Assembly: GCA_910592205.1 (NCBI GenBank)
Contig: CAJVPJ010000954.1
Coordinates: 1 to 14,113 of the forward strand
Reading direction: 5' to 3'
Length of the DNA stretch: 14,113 nucleotides
Source: Paraglomus occultum
Lineage: Eukaryota > Glomeromycota > Glomeromycetes > Paraglomerales > Paraglomeraceae
The translations under genes were made by a program, and so were the position numbers. A model generated the notes under the pieces. It was given only the letters and a program-made list of their open reading frames with translations. It made no database searches and had not been told where the DNA came from. This document shows, piece after piece, positions 1-7,780 of the stretch (position 1 is its first letter; the number at the start of each line of letters is the position of its first letter).

Positions 1-82
1 CAAGCGCCAACCTATAACCGTCCCTCGGTTAAAGTCGGGTAATTCTATTAATTTATGTCAATTATTTCATGACAAAGACTGG
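1..82 (+). repeat. Left terminal inverted repeat
   Basis: This is the 82-base left arm, matching the reverse complement of 1247-1328 with one substitution (AAAG here against the complement of CATT on the right, in the GACAAAGACTGG segment). Inside the arm, AACCG-TCCCT-CGGTT (17-31) can form a small 5-bp hairpin. Subterminal hairpins of this sort are common near transposon ends, but no function is shown. The arm may extend left of the window. Confidence 0.9.
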
Positions 83-760
83 TCACTTTTGTACCTGGAT
101 GTAAAGCGACGTATTTGTATGTCATAGCCACTATGGCGGTGATCCAAATAAAGGGCTAAAATTATGGATACACAAGATTGAGTACATAAATGTCTTATTA
201 TTTATGTGAAAATGTTATGCCTGCCATTACGATCATTCTTCCCCATGTCTGATTCTGGGTTGTCTATGAAATGGCGAGCCATTGATATTAACACTGGTAA
301 ATACCCATCATCTTCATCAGCATACTCTCTGCGTGCAGTCGTGCGCAGCATGGATACAACAGTGTGACATAGAAATTAGATTAGGAAAAGGGTATACAAA
401 TTTGCATAACCAATGAGAATTAACCGCGTAATAGTAAGCTGTTTTATCAAATATAAACTTTTGATACTAATCGGCATTCCGAGGTTGCTTCCCCACTCCC
501 TCGATTAGTAAGTATGAACTCTACTACTGGTTTGTCAATGATATTCACTAACGACATCAGACACTGACTATTTATCTATTTTACAGCAATCAATAACCTT
601 TTTAAAATGACACAATTGTTTATATTGACAAACGTTAACGAGAATAGGTCTTCGCTTGTTAAAAATTTTCAGCATTTCGACACAGGTTAGGTGGTGATGA
701 AGTAGAGAGAAAAGACGATTATGTTATTATTATTATTATCTATTAAATTTAATTGTAACA

Positions 761-1081
761 TTGATTGTAGACGCTTCAGCAGATATCTGTGCGGACAAGT
801 TTGCTGACGAGGGCGAGACTACAGGTTTTAAAGGACTGGTCAGTTCCACAATACTTATTATTATAATACTGCGCCTTTTGATTATTATGTTGTTCAACTC
901 ACAATTCAAACTCTCAACAGTTTCGATGAACAGACCTTCCTTCCGTGGCTGGGAGGAGGAGGAGGAAAGCGGCCCGGCCCCCGGCCCCCAAGCAGACGTT
1001 GGAGGCCTATTCGAAGGAGGCCAAATCTTGTGGGAAGTAGCGCGCGAAGAGTACACAAGCGCAAGTATCCCACACAAATAA
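761..1081 (+). CDS. Candidate small ORF (106 aa) inside the transposon; one predicted membrane segment and acidic tail
   Basis: The open frame runs from ATG 761 to TAA 1079-1081. Residues about 28-45 are very hydrophobic (repeated I and L), which would suit one membrane span. They are followed by an E-rich run (EEEEE) and a G/P-rich tail. An AATAAA overlaps the stop (1077-1082). The hydrophobic part comes from an AT-rich stretch that also reads as a 96-base intron: a GT at 825 after ACAG, and CTCTCAACAG ending at 920. Because 96 is divisible by three, the frame stays open spliced or unspliced. The 3' part is much more GC-rich than its surroundings, which fits a captured host exon. The antisense strand is also open (736-1077), so openness alone is weak evidence. 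The family is not recognised. Confidence 0.25.
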   Translation: MIVDASADICADKFADEGETTGFKGLVSSTILIIIILRLLIIMLFNSQFKLSTVSMNRPSFRGWEEEEESGPAPGPQADVGGLFEGGQILWEVAREEYTSASIPHK

Positions 1082-1246
1082 AGAGAGATTTGCTTGGGCA
1101 GACATGGTGCAGATACTGTAACGTACCTTGCAGCAACTGTGTTTTAGTAATAGAATTTGATTGTTGTAAGGCTTGAATGAATTTATTTGTACAATAACAT
1201 ACGATGACAAATAAAATCTTTTTCTCTCATACGAAATAGATGCGTT

Positions 1247-1328
1247 CCAGTCATTGTCATGAAATAATTGACATAAATTAATAGAATTACCCGACTTTAA
1301 CCGAGGGACGGTTATAGGTTGGCGCTTG
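1247..1328 (-). repeat. Right terminal inverted repeat
   Basis: This is the reverse complement of 1-82 with one mismatch. Similarity stops abruptly inward of 1247, where CCAG meets GCGTT. It also ends outward at 1328 as far as the window allows the comparison. An AATAAA at 1210-1215 lies just inside it. Confidence 0.9.
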
Positions 1329-3002
1329 AGGGTAGTGGATTCTTTTCTACAATTATTGCTGAGTGTTCTGGTGTTATTGACCAGGGATAAACCTGAAGAG
1401 CGACAATTGATAAAAAAACAAGGGATAGAATTATAACGCTCGACCAGCTAACATTTACTGTTTCTGTCGGTAAAGTACAGCGTAGCCTACTTATACATTC
1501 TACAGTATAGTCGGCTGATTAACATACGAATATTTAAATTTGCTACGCGTTGTTAAAGTATTATTACGTTATGCAACGAGTGCATCTAGCAAACTAATAA
1601 TCAGATGACCACCCACTACAATATAATGTGTTTCAGTTTTACATTTACATCTGGAAACTTGCATGTTATAACTATTTGCATTTCACCCACTGCCCAGGGA
1701 TAGTTATTATCGAGGAAAGTTAACCAATACATCGGAAACGCGGTCAGCAAATTCGTTGTCTCATGTTTGCTTTACATACATAATCTAAACTTTCTCATTT
1801 ATTCATCTGTTCGAAGAGTGTTCGTGTGTATCAAGCTGTGCCAACCATTATGTGCCGTTGGTTGCATATCCAAATTGTGTATAACCTTAAACAATGAATT
1901 CTATCGTTCATTGCATAATCTGATATACATCATCATCAGGAACCAGCCGTATTCGCACTAAGCAGATGAAGTTTGTCACTACAAAAACAGAGAAGTCATT
2001 AATCATAATCTCTTTGAGATTGAGGTGCCCATTTTTATTCCGCTTAGACGCCTGTTCGATGAAATGTATCACCTCAGACATATTACACACACGTGATCTC
2101 GATATAACGACACTGCTATTACAGTATTACTATATAATAAGTGATACATTTAGAATTCTTTTATTTTATATCATTTTATGTTTATTTACAAAAAACGCGA
2201 AAATTACATATGCATCTAGTCAAAGGCAAGACCATAACATATTAATATATATACAGATTACTTGTACTTCTCCATTATAATTAATTATAATGTAAAACTT
2301 GAACTGGCCTCCCAACAACTACAATTGCCACTTCACTGGCAAATACTCCCATTAAAAATCTCCAAAATCAAATATTGCACCAAGTTGTCCCATATATCCA
2401 AATTCATATACCCATTCCAATACATGATGTTTCTCATTGCTGTCAGATTTGTCTTTCTTAAACAGGACACACTAATACTAAACACAAATAACAACAATGT
2501 TGTGAGATGGAAACAAGCTCCCCTTTTACTTAATGCATATGAGTTGTTTTTTCAACCTCTAATGTTCTTTTAAACCAATCAATGCATTGTCATATTGTTT
2601 CAGTGCCAGCAGTGTCATGAGTTCATCAGTGCCAACACACCCAGCAGTGCTGTGCACTGCATGTGGATGTGGACAGTAATATGGAATATATGTACCTGAA
2701 ACAGGCACATATATATTATTTGATAAGTATTGTTCATATTGATTGTATTGTGTGAGCTTGGTTTGATTTATGTGCTCATATTTGATGTTGTGTGATTGCA
2801 TTGTATCATAAAAGGTGGTAGATATCTACTGATTTCAGTTTGTCTCAAGTGCTCAATGCATATGTATTATTTGGTTCAATCTCTAATTATAATGTTCAGT
2901 TAAGATTGACCATGCGCATTGTCCATTTCCACAATCTCAATATCCCACCTCAACATAATCCTGCAGCAATTTCATTTCAATATAGGAGGATTAAGTTTAA
3001 AT
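1329..3002. other. AT-rich spacer, no gene supported
   Basis: Open frames here (for example 1767-1961, 1966-2280 and 2262-2573) are short. They are made of codons expected from AT-rich random sequence and overlap each other in different frames. No splice pairs, conserved motifs or transposon ends were found. The strongest local structures are the hairpin at 2686-2714 and a weak pair of similar segments at 2531-2566 and 2853-2894. Confidence 0.6.
2686..2714. repeat. Short imperfect inverted repeat (hairpin)
   Basis: The arms ATATATGTACCTG (2686-2698) and CAGGCACATATAT (2702-2714) are reverse complements with one mismatch, separated by AAA. The stem is 13 bp with a 3-base loop. It is not followed by a T-run and no function is evident. 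Confidence 0.6.
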
Positions 3003-3399
3003 TATGTGTGTGTGTGCGTGTGTTGTGTGTGTGTGGTGTGTGGTGTGTGGTGTGTATGAGTATGGGTGTGTGAGTGTGAGTGTGTGGTGTGTGGTGTGGG
3101 TGTGTGAGTGTGGGTGTGTGGGGAGTGTGGGTTGCGTGGGGGGTGTGTGGGGCCCATACTCAAAACTCTGTGCTTCCATGGCTGGTGTGTGGTGTGTTGT
3201 GGTGTGTGTGGGTGTGTTTGGTACTTAATCCAGCAGTCTTTGTTGTGCTTCTACGAGGGCTTCTGTGTGTGTGTGTGGTACTTCATCCAGCAGTCTTTGT
3301 TGTGCGGGTGTATGCGTGGGTTGGTGTGTGTGCGGGTGTGTTGTGTGTGTGAGTTGTGTGTGTGTGAGTTGTGTGTGTGTGAGTTGTGTTGAAGGGGGG
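3003..3399. repeat. GT-rich simple-repeat block with embedded non-simple units
   Basis: About 400 bases are dominated by (TG)n, TGTGTGG and TGTGAG variants on the plus strand, ending in a G-run at about 3393-3399. Near the right end a roughly 15-base unit (TTGTGTGTGTGTGAG) is repeated about three times (3341-3383). Open frames on both strands through this block are products of the C/A- or G/T-only composition and are not genes. Alternating TG tracts can adopt left-handed DNA, but that is only a physical possibility here. Confidence 0.95.
3220..3305 (+). repeat. 29-base direct repeat, two copies 57 bases apart, within the GT block
   Basis: GGTACTTAATCCAGCAGTCT... (3220-3248) recurs at 3277-3305 with a single change (A to C at the eighth base). 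A more degenerate third version may start at 3151 (CCCATACTCAAAACTCTGTG, then CTTCCATGG). The repeated segment is not GT-simple, so the block is better seen as a longer unit duplicated along with its TG tract. Confidence 0.85.
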
Positions 3400-3728
3400 G
3401 GTGGGAAGGACAGCCAATGTTGTGGTGGTTGTGACATTCGTTACTGTAAAGCTCTCTGACGCTTGCTTTGGCTTATATAGCGTCTTAGTCATGAGCTTCA
3501 TCCTCATTGGAGAAACAATGTACAAAAATGGGCCACGTGTTAAAAAGCGATCCATAAAGTATGCTGATCTCAGGAGAATGGATGCAAAGATAGTAATTCG
3601 CTTTAACCACCGATACACTAAACTGTAACCATAACCGGAGAGAAACCCGATAGACATATTTGCTAACACCGAATAGATAGGTGAGGGTCATCGATTATAA
3701 TTACGCAATATGTAATGAGTGATATGAA

Positions 3729-3929
3729 GTGTTATCGTCTTTTTCTTGTAACTTGAAACGGATTGATCTGGTCGCACACGTCATTAAAAATTTCTTTGGC
3801 TTTACGATTGACGTTAAGAAATGGATATTTTTTCATGAATGCCAAAAGACACAACATGGATCTGAGGATATGCTCGAACGATGGATTCTCTATGGAGCTC
3901 CAAGTGATTTATCCGAGTTGAAAGCATAG
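3729..3929 (+). CDS. Unrecognised 66-aa open frame upstream of the duplicated locus
   Basis: The frame runs ATG 3729 to TAG 3927-3929. Its second half (around KKWIFFHECQ, ERWILYGAPSDLSELK) has a mixed, protein-like composition rather than the I/N/K/F bias of AT-rich noise. There is no recognisable domain, signal peptide or convincing promoter. It lies about 100 bases before the region where copy 1 of the duplication begins, and no counterpart was found beside copy 2. It could be an exon of a neighbouring gene or chance. The rest of 3400-4030 holds nothing recognisable except three TGAATG hexamers at 4045-4062. Confidence 0.2.
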   Translation: MLSSFSCNLKRIDLVAHVIKNFFGFTIDVKKWIFFHECQKTQHGSEDMLERWILYGAPSDLSELKA

Positions 3930-4029
3930 CTTGAGAATGTAATTGATAGGCGTGTTCTTTTCTGGTAAGCCTTGAAAGAACTCCGCAACCCCGTGCATTG
4001 GCTCATTAGGAATGTTGCATTGTTCGCAT

Positions 4030-4615
4030 AGACACGGAGTATTATGAATGTGAATGTGAATGTAGTTGGAATGTAAATACAAGAATTACGTACGTGGACC
4101 CCGAATGTTAAAAGCTCCCACGATTCCAGCTTTCATTTAATTAGGTCTGGCGGGGAATAATCTCCGAGAAGGCAAGATGGTAAGTGCTCGATGAACAAAA
4201 GCTATGTTCTATTTAAAATGCTACAACCACTCAGGCTGACGGGAGGAGGAATTCAGATCCAAAAACTAAAGGACATATCCGAACAGCATTGTATTATAGG
4301 CATACTTTACACGGTCATCGATTACGAAGAATACAATGAACGATTGATATCCCCTTGTAATCGAAAGCATCAGTTACATTCAAGGTGGTAAGAGAAGTGA
4401 AGTAATGAAAGATTATATTGTTGTGGATATAAACCGAACATATGTACTTACAATGTACGGATCGGGCAAGGCTAATGTATTTAATTGTCTATGTTATTAA
4501 AGGAATGACTGAAGCACCAATTTCATACCTTCCCATCTATTGCATGACTGAGAAGAAATGATGGAATCGAAAAAAGGGACTTGATCGAGAAGATATAACT
4601 GTGAGATACGGATAG
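4030..4615 (+). pseudogene. Copy 1, exon-like blocks A, B and C of an unrecognised multi-exon gene (degraded)
   Basis: Block A ends at 4179 before a strong donor (GATG|GTAAGTG). Block B is 4235-4384, after CACTCAG and before GTGGTAAGAG. Block C is 4503-4615, after TTATTAAAG and before GTGAGT. All junctions are matched at the same places in copy 2. Introns would be 55 and 118 bases, a size usual in insects. Block A has stops in all frames near 4104-4144, so this copy is unlikely to be functional. Block B is open in a frame reading YTVIDYEEY followed by a Cys, reminiscent of the lipocalin T-D-Y motif. However, the frame best conserved with copy 2 (GHI-R-TALYY, from 4276) is a different one, so I give that resemblance little weight. 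In block C the conserved frame contains YLPIYCM. Confidence 0.45.
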
Positions 4616-4947
4616 GTGAGTAAATCCATTCCGGCCGCATTTGTAACTAAACTTCACATATACTAGTCAATAATCCTACAAGCGTGGTCTTTGATAGTAA
4701 CTATTGTTTTATTCTATAACATGTAGAAACTGCTGAAATGATTAGGAGATTGTGAAACGGCTATATGAGACGAATGTGGTATATCAGGAACCGGCTTTCC
4801 GATTTACGGTACATAATATAACTAACAATGCTTCGTGTATCTTTCAACCGAGGTGCAAGTACGCTGAGATTAGATATAGGGATCTTTGCTGGAGATACAT
4901 ATTATCGGATGTGTCATATTAATATTGGTTTTGTTTGTAATTTATAG

Positions 4948-5390
4948 GACGGGCTTATATGAGACTTTGGAGAAGCCATCAAAATCTGTTCTTGGAAGGT
5001 TGTGATATCTTGGTTACTACCGGAGCTTCTATGGTACAAGCAGTCAGTCTAACACGTTAGGTGATTATTATTCTATCTGTGAAGAATGATTACAACACTC
5101 TCACAATAGAGAAGAAGAACAATAGCTATACCGTGTTTTATGCGAATTAACTATAATGTCTGCTTACTCCCCGTTTACAGGTAATACCCGGCTCTATTCC
5201 CACGTATGGACCTCTATTCAGATCACACTGGTATGTTCTTTATTTCTGCGGGAAACGATATGGATCCGTGAAATGTCATATAGACTGCTTATCTAACGAT
5301 TATGAAAATTCTAAGGTCGTAGAATTGGACGGTTCAAGAACAACTGTACGCCCTCAAGTGACGGCTTATTTCTTCAGTGATCCCCATTAA
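4948..5390 (+). pseudogene. Copy 1, exons D and E: lipocalin-like N-terminal segment
   Basis: Exon E begins at 5181 after CCCCGTTTACAG and is open to TAA 5388-5390 (69 residues). It contains FRSHWYV, then SVKCHID 11 residues on, and later GSRTTVR. A Gly-x-Trp-Tyr segment near the N-terminus followed by K-C is the first lipocalin signature. Here the usual Gly is Ser. The spacing of W, KC, ID and TT-R agrees, from memory, with insect lipocalins such as the Bla g 4 group. Lipocalins are secreted beta-barrel carriers of small hydrophobic ligands. Copy 2 keeps W-Y-V, Y-F, RYGSV and C with mainly synonymous changes, which supports the frame. Exon D (4948 to about 5060) has acceptor TTTATAG and a possible start at 4958 (ATGAGACTTTGG), but no clear signal peptide. 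The exon D/E junction is unresolved: a GT at 5033 keeps frame, while the one at 5061 follows a TAG. A complete lipocalin needs about 100 more residues, so exons would have to lie further downstream. Confidence 0.4.
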
Positions 5391-5456
5391 GAAATCAAAA
5401 GGGATCGTTTGCTTTCTCGGCCTTTGTAGCCTGTATAGGGCCGGATCTGCCGAGAC

Positions 5457-5741
5457 ATGAGCCGGCGCGTAGTGGATTGTTATCTCTCTATTGAAATAGT
5501 GAGTGTGAACGGTTTGAGGAAAGATAATAGACTCAACATGGACCTTTCGGTGGAATACTTACCACGACCATTCCGCTGTCGTCAATTTCTTACAGTAGGA
5601 AAAATTGCAATCTCTTTAAGATCATTATCTCCAGGACTAATTACACAAAACAGTTCAATAGGTCAAAGCGAATCAAACCCAGTACGAGGTTTCGCCTGGG
5701 CTGATAAGTTAACCTTGTACGTTTCGATCATACGGTGTTAA
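5457..5741 (+). other. Open frame (94 codons) overlapping a conserved block between the exons
   Basis: The frame runs ATG 5457 to TAA 5739-5741. Its first 28 codons fall in the segment shared with 7868-7942. There both copies can be read as (V/I)VD...VN(G/D)LR...LNM with several synonymous differences, but copy 2 stops soon after (AACAAATAA). The remaining two thirds has no counterpart in copy 2. It could be another exon of the duplicated gene (strand C-D region if the lipocalin idea holds) or a chance frame. No independent domain was recognised. Confidence 0.2.
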
Positions 5742-6119
5742 TCAGTAGGAAAGAAAGAGTCCTCCTCAAATGTCCTATACCATCGCTCCTGTTCACCTTA
5801 GTGCGCATTCTTTTAAACAATGGGGGTGTTTCACTCGAACTTGGGACTGATGGATTAAATATCAAAAATTGATATCTTTATTGACAGTATGTGATCAAAT
5901 TTAAGATTAACATAGGAAAGAAATACATGAATAAGAATAGAAGAATGATTTATTGGACAACTGTTAATCAATCTAAGCCTTGTATAAGAAATAATGAAAA
6001 AAACAAGATGAACACTGTTATCCCATATTTGTTAACAGAATCAAACTGCCTGTCAAACCGAAGCCTCATTTTCATCTTCTCTACTTCATTTTCTTTTTTC
6101 CTGTTGGACCACGAGGTAA

Positions 6120-6746
6120 ATGACTTTATTTTTTCCTTTTTCTGCGAACTGCATGGAGTATTCCACAAGCGGAACAAGATCAAACTTCGAAAGTAGAATT
6201 CGGGTAAAGGCTTCATATATACAGTATCTTTTCCGCACGATTTTCGGAACTAAAATTAGAGCAACTGTATGTATGTCGGGGAAGCAAGATAGTAAGTACT
6301 CGTTGATAAAAAAGCCTTTAGTTTGCTTAAAATGCTACCACTAAGCTGTAAATTGGTCACATTGTTCAGGCTGCGGGAGGATGAAACCTGAAGGGCACAT
6401 TCAAACAGCACTATATTATATAAATGGAGGAATCTTGATTCAAACACAATGAACGATGTGATGTCCCTTGTACACGAAGCATAACTTACATTCAAGGTGA
6501 TAGGAGAAGTGAAGATATAGAAGATTGTATCGGTGTGGTGCAAAACAAGCATATGCGCTTAGAAGACACGGATCAAGCAGGCTATGTATTTAATTTGCCT
6601 AGGTTATTAAAGGAATGACTGAAGCATCAAGTACGGAAATTCGGGTGTTACCTTCTCGTCTACTGCATGATGAGAAGAACGATGGAACCGAAAAAAGGAT
6701 TTAGCCTGAATTGGAACGAGAAGATCACTGTGGCGATACAGAATAG
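6120..6746 (+). pseudogene. Copy 2, exon-like blocks A, B and C
   Basis: Block A is open from 6120 to a donor at 6291 (CAAGATA|GTAAGTACT) and includes CMEYSTSG and SRIRVKASY. Block B (6370-6496) follows CACATTGTTCAG and joins block A in frame to give SCGRMKPEGHIQTALYY, then meets TGA at 6450-6452. Copy 1 has a TGA at the matching place in the matching frame. Block C (6613-6746), after CCTAGGTTATTAAAG and before GTGTGT, is open in one frame that contains CYLLVYCMMRR. That resembles the beta-strand after the lipocalin T-D-Y motif, which ends in Cys. That frame does not connect to block B without a frame change. Compared with copy 1 there are net length differences of -23 (block B) and +21 (block C) bases. 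These may be the 3' exons of a gene starting at 4948. Confidence 0.4.
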
Positions 6747-7151
6747 GTGTGTAATATCAGAAGCATTGCAACTAAACTTCACACGTGTAAGCCAATAATT
6801 CTACACGACACGTCAAATGTAATATCCGACAGTAACTATCGTTTGTTCTATAATATGTAGAAACTGCTGAAATCTGAAAGACCCACAAACAAACTAAAGT
6901 GTAAAACGCATGCGATTACCTGTTTATGGCAGGCAATTGAAATACGCTGTGTTAGGATTCTGCTGCCACAGAAAATACCGAGGGGCCGACCTTCCGATTT
7001 ACCTTACATAGTATGATCACAAGGCTTCGTGCACCTTTCAACCGAGATGCGTGATTAAGTATTCTGAAATTGGATATAGAGATCTTTACTAGCGATGTGT
7101 ATCATTGAAGGTATCTTTGCTTATAGATGTTTGTTTTTATTAATCTTATAG

Positions 7152-7430
7152 GATGAGCCGCACGAGACTTTGGAGGCATGGACCAAATAATAACAATAAT
7201 GTCCTGCTTATTAGAAGGTTGCGCTTCCTTAGCCGTCCAGGGATTCTTACAGATTATGTATTTCATCGATGCAAAATGAAGGATAATAGAGTAGAACGAT
7301 CGGCGTCAGCTGGTACGTTTATTTTTACAAGAAAGATATGGATCTGTAAGATGTTATACAGAATGCTTATTTATCAATTACGAAGCTCGGGAATTCTCAG
7401 AAAATGTCTAAGGCTTAAGAATTGAGCGCG
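7152..7430 (+). pseudogene. Copy 2, exons D and E, frame-disrupted
   Basis: Exon D follows TTAATCTTATAG (acceptor AG 7150-7151). It shares RLWR and (F/L)LEGC-like codons with copy 1, though an A/T-rich insertion (AATAATAACAATAAT) interrupts it. The exon E acceptor is GGATTCTTACAG (ending 7252). From TGG at 7311 the peptide reads WYVYFY. It then needs one missing base to continue as RYGSVRCYTECL, and it reaches an in-frame TAA near 7408. In the lipocalin reading, the WYV and the following Cys survive while the frame does not. The continuous open frame 7153-7425 runs through part of this in a different frame and is probably not the ancestral one. Confidence 0.45.
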
Positions 7431-7445
7431 GTTTAAAAAAGTATG

Positions 7446-7560
7446 TACAGTCAAACCTTTTTATACCGATATGACTGATTTGGTCAGCAAAAAATATCGT
7501 ATAAAAAAATGACTTCAATTAAGAGAGGAAACAAAATAGATATCGGTATAAAAATATCGG
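7446..7560. mobile_element. Relic of a miniature pogo/Tc1-like element
   Basis: The sequence TACAGTCAAACCTTTTTATA (7446-7465) resembles the CAGTCAAACCT-type ends I associate with pogo/Tigger-like miniature elements of insects (from memory). TTTTTATACCGATAT (7458-7472) is perfectly reverse-complemented at 7540-7554, and further ATATCG-TATAAAA variants occur at 7494 and 7553. The right end lacks the matching GGTTTGACTG, so it is truncated or decayed. It is absent at the corresponding place in copy 1 of the duplication, so it arrived after duplication. Confidence 0.4.
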
Positions 7561-7601
7561 TACTCGAGTAATCCCCACTATAATAAATTAAAATGTACTC
7601 A

Positions 7602-7780
7602 TTTGCCCTCGCCAGTCGGATCCAAAGAAGTCAGAGAAATTTGTAGCCTTTGCCAAAGCTGTTGCTCCTGCAGCTCCAAAGAAGTCAGAGAGGAATTTGA
7701 TTCTAGAGCATTTGCCGAAGCTGTTGCTCCTGTATCTCCAAAGAAGTCTGAAAGGAAGTTGATTCTCGGTAAAACATTTG
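7602..7780 (+). repeat. Tandem repeat, about 62-bp unit, three copies plus partial
   Basis: TTTGCC-led units start at 7602, 7649, 7711 and (partial, TTTGGA) 7775, with lengths 47, 62 and about 64. Each contains TCCAAAGAAGTC (7621, 7675, 7737). Read in phase, the second and third units both encode AFA(K/E)AVAP..PKKSER.LIL, which looks like a repetitive coding sequence. However, a 62-base period does not keep one frame and the first unit ends in TAG. It is absent from copy 1. It is followed at 7788-7850 by a GC-rich stretch where GGGCCTGG...GAGAAAC occurs twice. Confidence 0.75.

Larger units (their letters stand above)
1..1328. mobile_element. Non-autonomous DNA transposon with 82-bp terminal inverted repeats
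   Basis: The first 82 bases of the window reappear in reverse complement at 1247-1328 with one mismatch (81/82). They bracket about 1.16 kb of unique sequence, which is the layout of a cut-and-paste DNA transposon. The outermost visible bases are CAAGCGCC. No open frame is long enough for a transposase, so this copy would depend on enzyme made elsewhere. The left end coincides with the window edge, so the target-site duplication and true outer limit cannot be seen. The right flank continues AGGGTAGTGG. I could not place it in a superfamily from the end sequence. The near-identity of the arms suggests recent insertion or gene conversion. The interior includes an unusually GC-rich stretch (about 945-1060) unlike the AT-rich surroundings. 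Confidence 0.85.
4030..5950 (+). repeat. Tandem duplication, copy 1
   Basis: Long stretches of this region align in the same order and orientation with 6140-8190. Clear anchors are 4172-4190 with 6283-6302 (AAG-AT-GTAAGT), 4235-4384 with 6370-6496, and 4494-4615 with 6604-6746. Further anchors are 4695-4737 with 6832-6872, 4793-4975 with 6984-7180, 5229-5310 with 7311-7395, 5469-5545 with 7868-7942, and 5841-5947 with 8100-8185. Identity looks like roughly 70-80% by eye, with many small indels, so the duplication is old. The matches span introns as well as exons, so this was DNA-level duplication and not retroposition. Confidence 0.85.

Noticed and set aside
736-1136. Minus-strand open frames of 113 and 76 codons inside the transposon
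   Set aside because: They are antisense to the plus-strand frame with the candidate splice signals, have no start or family support, and are explained by the GC-rich, stop-poor segment.
1767-2573. A run of open frames of 60-104 codons
   Set aside because: They overlap in different frames, have AT-driven composition and show no splice, signal or motif support.
2531-2894. Similar segments TTAATGCATATG...TCAACCTCTAATG and TCAATGCATATG...TCAATCTCTAATT, about 320 bases apart
   Set aside because: The match is only about 36 bases at roughly 75-80% in AT-rich DNA. It could be a degraded repeat but is too weak to call.
3004-3437. Several overlapping open frames of 60-130 codons on both strands (V/C/G-rich or T/H/P-rich)
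   Set aside because: They follow from the GT/CA simple repeat, which rarely forms stop codons. The codon content is repetitive and no motif is present.
5891-6216. Plus- and minus-strand frames of 82-101 codons
   Set aside because: They are K/N/I/F-rich frames in AT-rich sequence, mutually antisense, and overlap a non-coding block shared between the duplicates. Only the part from 6120 in the other frame has splice-site support.
7153-7425. 90-codon open frame over copy 2 exons D and E
   Set aside because: It runs through the presumed intron junction and uses a frame different from the one showing synonymous differences with copy 1. It is probably fortuitous.
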